The notes under the pieces were generated by a model. That model saw only the letters and a program-made list of their open reading frames with translations, was not told the origin of the DNA and searched no databases. DNA of 15,380 bases from Bacillota bacterium (GTDB lineage Bacteria; Bacillota_E; JAJZYS01; JAILZS01), in NCBI GenBank assembly GCA_021817625.1, contig JAKASY010000001.1, positions 1-15,380 on the forward strand, written 5' to 3'. The position numbers and the translations under genes were made by a program. Positions 1 through 5,876 of the stretch are shown in pieces. Every line of letters begins with the position of its first letter. The first letter of the stretch is position 1.

Positions 1-2644
1 GGTCGAGCTCCGCCACCTCCGGCAGGAGGTCGACGAGCGTGGAGACGCGCAGGAGCACATCGACGAGGGCGGCGCGGTCGCTCTCCTCGCGGCCGCGGAA
101 GGCGCCAAGCAGGGCGCGCGCCCGGATGCCGTCGACCATGCGCCGGGCGTCGGGCTCCGTCAGGGGCGGCAGGCCGACGGTGACGTCCTGCAGGGCCTCG
201 ACCGCCGTGCCGCCGAGGCCGAAGGCGACGAGCGGTCCGAACGAGGGGTCGGACGAGACGCCGACCATGCACTGGACGCCGGGCGGCGCCATGGCCTGAA
301 CGAGGAAGCCGTCGAGGGCGTCCGCCTGGCCGGCGCGACGCAGGGCCGCGAGCATGCGCTCGGACGCCTCGGACACCGCCCGGGCGCCGACGAGGCCCAC
401 CGCGACGCCGCCCACGTCGCTCTTGTGCGTGAGCGATCGCGAGGCGATCTTCACCGCCACCGGCGCGAACATCTCATCGGCTAGGCGGCCGGCCTGTTCG
501 GCGCTTCGCGCGAGGCGGGGCATGAGCACAGGTAGGCCGATCGCCTCGAGCAGGGCGAACGCGTCGAGCGGCTCCATCCAGCCCTCCCCACGGGTGAGGG
601 CCCGCTCGATCAGGGCGTGGGCGCGCACGAGGTCGAGCCCCTCCAGGACCGGCGCCTGGGACTCGGGCTCCGCCCGCCACTCGGCGTAGCGGTAGGCGGC
701 GACGAGGGCGTGGGCGGCCGACTCCGGGAAGCGGTACACGGGGATGGTCCCGTCGCCGCTCCTCAGCTCGGCCGCCGCGCCGGGGCCATAGTCCATGACG
801 CACGCGGCCACGGGCTTTCGGCTGCCCGCGGCGCGAGCGCGCGCGCACTCCTCGCCGATCGCTCGCAGCACGCCCTCCTTGTCGGCGATGTCGATGTCGA
901 CGAAGATCGCAAGCACCGCGTCGTACGCGTCGTCGGCCAGGACCTTGCGCACGACCATGCCGTAGTCGCTCGGCAGCGCCGAGGCGACCATGTCGAAGGG
1001 GTTGCCGAACGACGCGGTCGACGGCAGGGTCGCGGCGAGCGACGCGCGCGTCGCCTCGCCGGGCGGAGGCGTCTCAAGCCCGGCCGCCGCGAGCGCGTCC
1101 GCGGCTAGGATGCCGGGGCCGCCGGCGTTGGTCACCACGGCCACGCGCGGCCCGGCTGGCAGCGGCTGGCGCGCGAGCATCGAGGCGGCCTCGAACAGCT
1201 CCTCGAGGCTGTCGCACCGGATGACGCCGCTCTGCTCCACGAGAGCGTCCACGGCGCGGTCGCTCGACATCAGGGCGGCCGTGTGGGAGGCCGCGGCGCG
1301 CCCGCCGGCGGCCGTGCGCGCGGCCTTGACCATGAGCACGGGCTTGGTGCGGCCGACGCGGCGGGCGATGCGCATGAAGCGGCGGGGGTTGCCGAACGAC
1401 TCGAGGTAGAGGGCGATGACGTCGGTGGCCGGGTCCTGCTCCCAGTACTGTAGGAGGTCGTTGCCGCTCACATCGGCCTTGTTCCCCATGCTCACGAAGC
1501 TCGAGATCCCGAGGCCCTGCGCGCGCGCGTACTCCACCATGGAGAGGCCGAGGGCGCCGCTCTGCGAGGCCATGGCGATCGTGCCGGCGGGCGGCATGTG
1601 CGGCGCGAAGCTCGCGTTTAGGCGCATGTCGGCCGCCGTGTTCACGATGCCCAGGCAGTTTGGCCCGATCAGGCGCACGCCCGCCATGCGCGAGAGCTCC
1701 GTCAGGCGCTCCTGGCGCGCTCGCCTCTCGCCGCCGGTCTCGGCGAAGCCCGCGCTGATCACGACGGCGGCGGGGATGCCGCGCCGGGCCGCGCCCTCGA
1801 GCACGCCCTCGACGGCCGGCGCCGGCACGGCCACGAGCAGGAGGTCCACACCGTCGGGCAGGGCCTCAACGGTGGGGACCGCGGGCGCGGCGCCGATCGC
1901 CGCGGCCTGCGGGTGGACGGCGTACACCATGCCCGTGAAGCCCTGCTCCGCGAGGTTGTCGAGCACCCTTCGGCCGATTCCCTGGCCGGAGCGCGAGGCG
2001 CCGACGACGGCGATCGCCCGCGGCCGGAAGAACGGCATGAGCGAGGCCACCGTGGCCGCGCGCTCGCGCTCGCCGAAGCGCCCGGCGGCGACGGCCGTGT
2101 GGCTCAGGTCGAGGCGAACATCGAGGCAGCCGCCCGAGTCCGGAATCGCCTTGACCGACACCGGGAAGCCGATCTCCGCGAACACCTCGAGCATCACGCG
2201 GTTGTCGCGCCGCACGATCGCGGTGAGCTCGCGCCTGCCCTGGCGCAGCGCGAGCTGGGCCAGGCGCTCTACCAGGATGGTGCCAAGGCCGCGCCCGCGC
2301 CAGGCCTCGTCGACGAGCAGGCCGATCTCGGGCGCCTCGCCCGCCGGCGCCGTCGCGAGCGACCCGAGAGCGACGATCTCGGCCGTCTCGCCGTCGCGGC
2401 CGGAGAGGACGACGAGCGCGGCAGTGCCGCTTGTGGCCGCGTTCATGAGAGCGCGCGCGGCGCCGTCGCGGCGCACCTCGGAGAGGAAGCGGAGCGTAAG
2501 CGCCTCGTCGGGCTGGCGCGCGACGAGCCGCTCGACGAGCGGCCCGTCCTCGCTCCGGAGCGGTCGGATCTCGGCGACCTCGCCGGTGCGCAGGAGCACG
2601 CGGCCGCGCTCGGGCGCCTCCTGCGGTTCGAGCAGCGCGGGCAT
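1..2644 (-). CDS. GNAT acetyltransferase / ADP-forming acyl-CoA synthetase fusion (partial at C-terminus)
   Basis: The minus strand is open for 881 codons from ATG at 2644-2642 to the left edge. A strong Shine-Dalgarno (AGGAGGA, about 2652-2658) lies 7 bases before the ATG. Domain order is a GNAT fold at about residues 15-175, with the acetyl-CoA loop RGRGLGT at about 116-122. A CoA-binding Rossmann domain follows from about 207 (RAIAVVGAS), then the succinyl-CoA-ligase-like part with RLIGPNCLG and the SHTAAL motif. An ATP-grasp domain closes the protein (VAVKIASRSLTHKSDVGGV). The last visible residues, PEVAELD, precede the usual INPLLV ending, so only about 20-30 residues are probably missing. 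By family, the synthetase half interconverts acyl-CoA, ADP and phosphate with acid, CoA and ATP through a phosphohistidine; His454 (codon 1285-1283) sits in the expected motif. The GNAT half would acetylate lysines, as in Pat/PatZ proteins, although in E. coli PatZ the GNAT domain is C-terminal. The substrate is unknown. The gene diverges from the di-iron gene at 2958. Confidence 0.9.
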   Translation of the reverse strand, partial: MPALLEPQEAPERGRVLLRTGEVAEIRPLRSEDGPLVERLVARQPDEALTLRFLSEVRRDGAARALMNAATSGTAALVVLSGRDGETAEIVALGSLATAPAGEAPEIGLLVDEAWRGRGLGTILVERLAQLALRQGRRELTAIVRRDNRVMLEVFAEIGFPVSVKAIPDSGGCLDVRLDLSHTAVAAGRFGERERAATVASLMPFFRPRAIAVVGASRSGQGIGRRVLDNLAEQGFTGMVYAVHPQAAAIGAAPAVPTVEALPDGVDLLLVAVPAPAVEGVLEGAARRGIPAAVVISAGFAETGGERRARQERLTELSRMAGVRLIGPNCLGIVNTAADMRLNASFAPHMPPAGTIAMASQSGALGLSMVEYARAQGLGISSFVSMGNKADVSGNDLLQYWEQDPATDVIALYLESFGNPRRFMRIARRVGRTKPVLMVKAARTAAGGRAAASHTAALMSSDRAVDALVEQSGVIRCDSLEELFEAASMLARQPLPAGPRVAVVTNAGGPGILAADALAAAGLETPPPGEATRASLAATLPSTASFGNPFDMVASALPSDYGMVVRKVLADDAYDAVLAIFVDIDIADKEGVLRAIGEECARARAAGSRKPVAACVMDYGPGAAAELRSGDGTIPVYRFPESAAHALVAAYRYAEWRAEPESQAPVLEGLDLVRAHALIERALTRGEGWMEPLDAFALLEAIGLPVLMPRLARSAEQAGRLADEMFAPVAVKIASRSLTHKSDVGGVAVGLVGARAVSEASERMLAALRRAGQADALDGFLVQAMAPPGVQCMVGVSSDPSFGPLVAFGLGGTAVEALQDVTVGLPPLTEPDARRMVDGIRARALLGAFRGREESDRAALVDVLLRVSTLVDLLPEVAELD

Positions 2645-2957
2645 GGCGGATTCCTCCTACTGGGCAACCTGCGGTACGCGTCGGGGCGTGCGCCCCCTCG
2701 CGCCCATGCTCGCATCGCCCGGCCGATCGGTCGCCGGCCATTGGTCCTCGCCGACCCTCAACGTTCGGCCCGACCGCGGGGCGCCATGCGCATCCGACCT
2801 TCGGCCCGACCGCGAGGTGCCGTGCGCATCCGACCTTCGGCCCTCAGAGCGGGAACATTGGTCCGTAGGAGGCCGGCGCGGGCACGCCCAACATGGCGCC
2901 AACCCCCCGCCGCGCGCCTTCGCGTACGCGGCACCCACCAGGAGGAGGAGGAGTCGC
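2645..2957. promoter_or_regulatory. Divergent intergenic region with repeated palindromic operator-like sites
   Basis: This 313-base gap separates two divergently transcribed genes and holds no convincing coding sequence. It contains about five variants of one imperfect palindrome with a core like GGACCATTGGTCC: 2736-2747 (GGCCATTGGTCC), 2760-2771 (AACGTTCGGCCC), 2796-2807 and 2832-2843 (both GACCTTCGGCCC), and 2853-2864 (GAACATTGGTCC). The outermost sites are centred about 97 and 100 bases from the two start codons. The shape and base content resemble GC-rich DosR/DevR boxes bound by NarL-family response regulators. The regulator assignment is inference. No clear -10/-35 pair was found in either direction. 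Confidence 0.5.
2764..2842. repeat. 36-bp tandem repeat, two full copies plus a partial third
   Basis: Units begin at 2764, 2800 and 2836, each starting with TTCGGCC. The two complete units differ at only a few positions, and the third stops after about 7 bases. Both the TTCGGCC starts and the GCGCATCCGACC ends recur with a 36-base period. Each unit boundary recreates the operator-like palindrome GACCTTCGGCCC, so the repeat multiplies putative protein-binding sites. A 9-bp direct repeat, CATTGGTCC, flanks the block at 2739-2747 and 2856-2864. Confidence 0.8.
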
Positions 2958-3737
2958 GTGATCGAGGTCCACCCCGAGTTTGACGATGCCCGCCTGCTTT
3001 CGCTCTTCGAAAAGGGTGTCCACGGCCAGTGGGGTGAAGACGCCATCGCCTGGGGCGATGCGGCGTCCATCCCACCGGACGTGAAAAAGGGCCTCGCCAC
3101 CGCGCTCACGCCGGTCTACCTGGGCGAGCAGACCGCGATGATCGGCATCGCCACCGTCCTGCCGATGATGCTCGCCCGCCACAAGGCGGAGGCCGCACTC
3201 TACCTGGCGAGCATGGAGCTCGACGAGGCGCGCCACTTCCGAAACCTCCACCGCCTGTACGACCTCATGGGCGAGACGCCGCTCCCCTCGCGCCGCCTGC
3301 CAGAGATGTGGCGCTACCACGCGCGCCTCCTGCGCTCGCGCGACCCGCTCGAGTGGGTGTGGGGCATCCTCATCAGCGACCTGTTCGCGCGCCGCTTCTA
3401 CGGCGCCATCCGCGACCTCGACCGCGACGGCCTGCTGGGCGCGCTCGCCCGGCGCACGCTGCAGGACGAGGCGCGCCACCAGGCGTTCTCCGACCGCTAC
3501 CTCGAGACCGAGCTGCCCCATACCGACCACGACCGGCGGCTCGCCCTCCTGGGCATGCGCGACGACCTGTTCCGCGTCATGGACACCCTGTCCGGACGCC
3601 TGGCACCCGCCTCGCGCGACGCCGGCCTCGACGCCGAGGGCATCCTCGACGGCCTGTGGCAGGACACCGAGCGCTGGATCCAGCGCCTGGGCCTAGGCGC
3701 CGACGCCCCGCCGCGACCGACGCGTCCGAGGGCCTGA
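2958..3737 (+). CDS. Ferritin-like / R2-like di-iron protein
   Basis: GTG at 2958 is chosen because an extended purine-rich Shine-Dalgarno (GGAGGAGGAGGAG, 2941-2953) stands just before it; the frame is open further upstream, but that stretch is regulatory DNA. The product has 259 residues and is largely helical. It shows two DEARH motifs (residues 89-93 and 170-174), which supply the two ExxH iron-ligand pairs of the ribonucleotide-reductase R2 / R2-like oxidase / ferritin superfamily. Another likely carboxylate ligand is Glu57 in YLGEQ, 33 residues before Glu90. The matching position before the second ExxH holds Asp141 rather than an obvious Glu. It is shorter than class I R2 or R2lox proteins (about 300 residues or more), and no radical-transfer tyrosine can be assigned. 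It is therefore probably an oxidase or oxygenase of unknown substrate rather than an RNR subunit. No nrdA-like gene is nearby. A small membrane ORF begins 4 bases after its stop. Confidence 0.8.
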   Translation: MIEVHPEFDDARLLSLFEKGVHGQWGEDAIAWGDAASIPPDVKKGLATALTPVYLGEQTAMIGIATVLPMMLARHKAEAALYLASMELDEARHFRNLHRLYDLMGETPLPSRRLPEMWRYHARLLRSRDPLEWVWGILISDLFARRFYGAIRDLDRDGLLGALARRTLQDEARHQAFSDRYLETELPHTDHDRRLALLGMRDDLFRVMDTLSGRLAPASRDAGLDAEGILDGLWQDTERWIQRLGLGADAPPRPTRPRA

Positions 3738-3741
3738 GCGG

Positions 3742-4119
3742 GTGGCCGGGCGCCCGCTGCGCCAGCGCCAGGGCAGGATTCGCCTGCCCGTCGTCGGGGA
3801 CATTCCCTGGCGATCTTTCTACTTCGGCACGGTGCTCGTGCCGCCGCTGTTCGTCGTCGCCGTGTGGCTCTTCTTCTCACGCGTGGACTGGCCGCACCTG
3901 GCCGCGACGCGCGCGCTGTTCGTGTCGGCCGTGAGCCTCGTCCTGTCCGTCGCGTTCTCGATGTTTCTCCTGAACGTCGTGGGCCGCGCCTACCAGCGCC
4001 TGCGCGGGGTGGGCGGCGAGCTGGCCCTCCACAGCCAGCCCGGTGGCGGCACGCGCGTAGCAGCCCGCCTTGATTGGCCGGCGGGCGTCTCCGGCACGGC
4101 TGGCCGCTCCCTCGACTGA
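3742..4119 (+). pseudogene. Small membrane ORF, probably an internally deleted sensor histidine kinase
   Basis: GTG at 3742 follows the di-iron gene stop by 4 bases, so the two are likely co-transcribed. The 125-residue product has two hydrophobic segments (about 26-46 and 58-80). Directly after a short basic linker, residues 90-109 read GVGGELALHSQPGGGTRVAA, a good match to the extreme C-terminal glycine box of a NarL-type histidine kinase ATPase domain, which normally reads GGxLxxxSxPGxGTxV. The dimerisation helices, the phospho-accepting His and the N and G1 boxes are all absent. The simplest reading is an in-frame deletion of several hundred bases that joined the membrane part to the domain end. 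It could instead be an intact small membrane protein with a chance match. It cannot be an active kinase. Confidence 0.55.
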
Positions 4120-4508
4120 CCGGGCCAGCGCAGCGTGTGGTCCGGCGCGCGCCTGCGCACGGCGCTTCCGAGCTGACAGGGGTTGCGCTCGCACACCGTC
4201 GCCAGCGTCGCTCCCCCGCACGCCCATGACGGGCCCGTGGACAGTGCCGGCGCTTAGGCGCCTGGGACGACGCCGAAGCGGCGTTGCCCCCACTGCCCAC
4301 CCGGCCCTTGGACACGGTTTCGCCTTGCCCACATGCCCCCACCCCCGGCGGCGTTCGCTACGCTCTTGCGGACTCAAAACACCAGGCGCGAGCACCACCG
4401 CAAGGGAGGCGGCGACTCCGAGGCGAACGTCCCGCACAGCCGGCGCCACCGATCCACGGCCGCACCAACCTGGCTGAGCTTCAATCGGACCAGGTGGCCG
4501 AACTGCAA
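4120..4508. other. Gap without recognisable genes between the kinase remnant and the IS end
   Basis: No reading frame here resembles a known protein, and none has a convincing ribosome-binding site. A short hairpin (ACGCCG-AAG-CGGCGT, 4270-4284) could help end transcription from the di-iron operon, but it has no following T-run. Two related 14-mers (TGGCTGAGCTTCAA at 4471-4484 and TGGCCGAACTGCAA at 4495-4508) stand 24 bases apart directly against the ISL3 terminal repeat. The minus-strand transposase frame reads on into this gap because its own stop has been lost. Overall it looks like decayed sequence. Confidence 0.5.
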
Positions 4509-5267
4509 GGCTCTCCCGCAGTTTTGGTGCGGGGATCCCAGGGCAAGACAGACGATAGAAGGCGAGATGTCGAATGGCTGGCCGAACGGGGGGCCAGGCG
4601 ACAAGGGCGACAGGGGCGGACCGGCCCCGCCGCTCGTGCGCGTTGGTTGGGGAAAGGTTATGACACGTGAGAATGCGGCGCCGGAGAAGGTCGAAGTTGG
4701 CCCTGCCGTACATGAGGCGCTTGAGGAGCTTGGTACGGGTGTTGCAGCCCTCGACGGGGCCCTGGCTGTAGGGCTGGCTGCAGCCGGCCACAACAGCCTC
4801 GCGATCCTTGTCCAGGCCGTTGGCAAAGAACTTGATGCCTGATGCCCGTGCCTCGCGCTGCCATGCGTCGAGTGCTCCCGCTCTGCGGTGGCCGACCAAG
4901 GTGTGGAACTGATGGGTGAGCTGCCAGATCGTCCGAAAGGCCGGGTCGACGCCGAGGCGCTCGCTGATCGGCCTCGTCCACTGGCGCGGTAGGTTCGACC
5001 GGTTCATTCGGCAGGCCTGGGCCCACTGGCGGGCTGAGAGTAGATCGGCCCGTGCTATCCCTTCGAACTCCTGGCCCACTGCGCGCGTCGCAGCTCGCGG
5101 ATGATGCTGGTTGAGCCACGCGTAGAGCGTGCTCTTCGCGCCCGGCTAGCTCTTGTCGCGAGCGGCGTTCCAGAGGTCGACGCCGCTCTGCGCGCCTTGG
5201 GCGCAGAGCTGCTCCAGCGCCGGCTTCCACGCCTCAAGGTGAGCCGCGACCCGTCGCGGCCGCCGGC

Positions 5268-5288
5268 GGGCGTCGGGCGTCGGGCGTT
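5268..5288. repeat. 7-bp tandem repeat, three copies
   Basis: GGGCGTC, GGGCGTC and GGGCGTT lie head to tail. The transposase reading frame is shifted by one across this spot, and deleting one unit puts the upstream and downstream coding pieces back in register. Replication slippage is the likely cause. Confidence 0.8.
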
Positions 5289-5307
5289 CGAAGGTAGTTG
5301 GACACGG

Positions 5308-5343
5308 TGTCGAGGCTATGCCGACGTCGGCATAGCCTCGACA
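5308..5343. repeat. Perfect 36-bp palindrome with no loop
   Basis: The 18-base arms at 5308-5325 and 5326-5343 are exact reverse complements, with the centre at GAC|GTC. The left arm starts TGTCGAGGCTATGCCGAC. Pairing stops at 5307/5344. On the minus strand the left arm encodes the HSLDT part of the transposase, so the right arm looks like an inverted duplication of transposase coding sequence. Confidence 0.95.
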
Positions 5344-5429
5344 ACGGTCTTGCCTATGGCGTCAATCCCGTCGTCGCGTGCGAGATGGCGGTTCATTGGA
5401 AACCACTAGTGGCCGGGTAACCAGGCTCC

Positions 5430-5830
5430 GCTGGGCTGGCGGCGCAGCGACCCAGGTCGACTGCCTATGGCAGGCGGCCGACGGCTGGCGCACCTGGCAC
5501 GTGCCCGCGGCGCCGCCCGCGATCAGCCGCTTGGCGGCAACCGCCTTCCCGCCCGCGGCGGTCGCCTGCACCGTCGGCTCCTCGAGCGCCTGGCCAGGCA
5601 GCTACACGCTCCGGTGCGGCAGTGACGGGGATGGGCGTGGCACGCCGGCGGCGCGGGTCCGATCTGGCTCGCGTTCGCGACGACGGCCGATGGCGGACGC
5701 CGCCGGACGGAGACCGCGCTCTCACAGCCCGCCGCGCTGGGCGCGACGCCGGACTGCTTGAGGCGGCGGGCGGCCTCCTGCGGACGGCGGACGGCGGGCA
5801 CATCTGGCGGGCGCGCCGCCCGCCCGAGGC
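5430..5830 (+). pseudogene. Remnant of a YCF48/Asp-box beta-propeller gene
   Basis: Fragments of Asp-box repeats (S/T-x-D-x-G-x-x-W type) occur in different plus-strand frames. One frame has LWQAADGWRTWHVPAAPP from about 5467. A second has IWLAFATTADGGR from about 5660. A third has LLRTADGGHIWRA from about 5774. At least two frame changes are needed to join them, and no start codon or full-length frame exists. The same repeat type forms the intact secreted protein at the right end of the window, so this is probably a decayed relative. It lies between the IS remnant and gerAA and ends only about 45 bases before the gerAA start. Confidence 0.65.
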
Positions 5831-5876
5831 GCAGCGGACGCGTTGGCGGCCCCCCCTGGCGGGACACGCTAGTGAC

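Larger units (their letters stand above)
4509..5345 (-). mobile_element. Truncated ISL3-family insertion sequence remnant
   Basis: The left boundary is set by a terminal inverted repeat beginning GGCTCTCCCGCAGTTTTGG (4509-4534). It has the GGCTCT start and A/T-containing middle typical of ISL3-family ends. About 135 bases inside it lies the 3' end of an ISL3-type transposase on the minus strand, the expected arrangement. The matching inverted repeat on the other side was not found, and the N-terminal half of the transposase is missing, so the right boundary (placed at the last recognisable transposase codons near the palindrome) is approximate. A target-site duplication cannot be checked. The element is inactive. 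Confidence 0.75.
4669..5345 (-). pseudogene. ISL3-family transposase, C-terminal part, broken
   Basis: Reading the minus strand, the C-terminal end of an ISL3 (COG3464) DDE transposase is clear. It includes ASGIKFFANGLDKD, then GPVEGCNTRTKLLKRLMYGR with the last catalytic Glu, then ANFDLLRRRIL. Upstream pieces LDTVSNYLRTPDARR (helix-turn-helix region) and HLEAWKPALEQL also fit the family. Lesions seen: an in-frame TAG at 5148-5146; a frameshift at three tandem copies of a 7-mer (5268-5288), where removing one copy restores the frame; a lost stop codon, so the frame runs on to about 3877; and a palindrome disrupting the 5' side. The first two catalytic Asp residues belong to the missing part. 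An open stretch starting with GTG at 5079 is not a real gene start. Confidence 0.8.

Noticed and set aside
2764..2842. The 36-bp repeat as a small CRISPR array
   Set aside because: The units are head to tail with no spacers, there are only two full copies, and no cas genes are present.
3877..5079. 400-codon minus-strand frame as one gene
   Set aside because: Only its first part is transposase; the rest is IS end, intergenic DNA and antisense to the kinase remnant, caused by a lost stop codon.
5840..5876. A sigma-G promoter (CACGCTA as -10) before gerAA
   Set aside because: It would leave almost no leader before the ATG, and the -35 region does not match.
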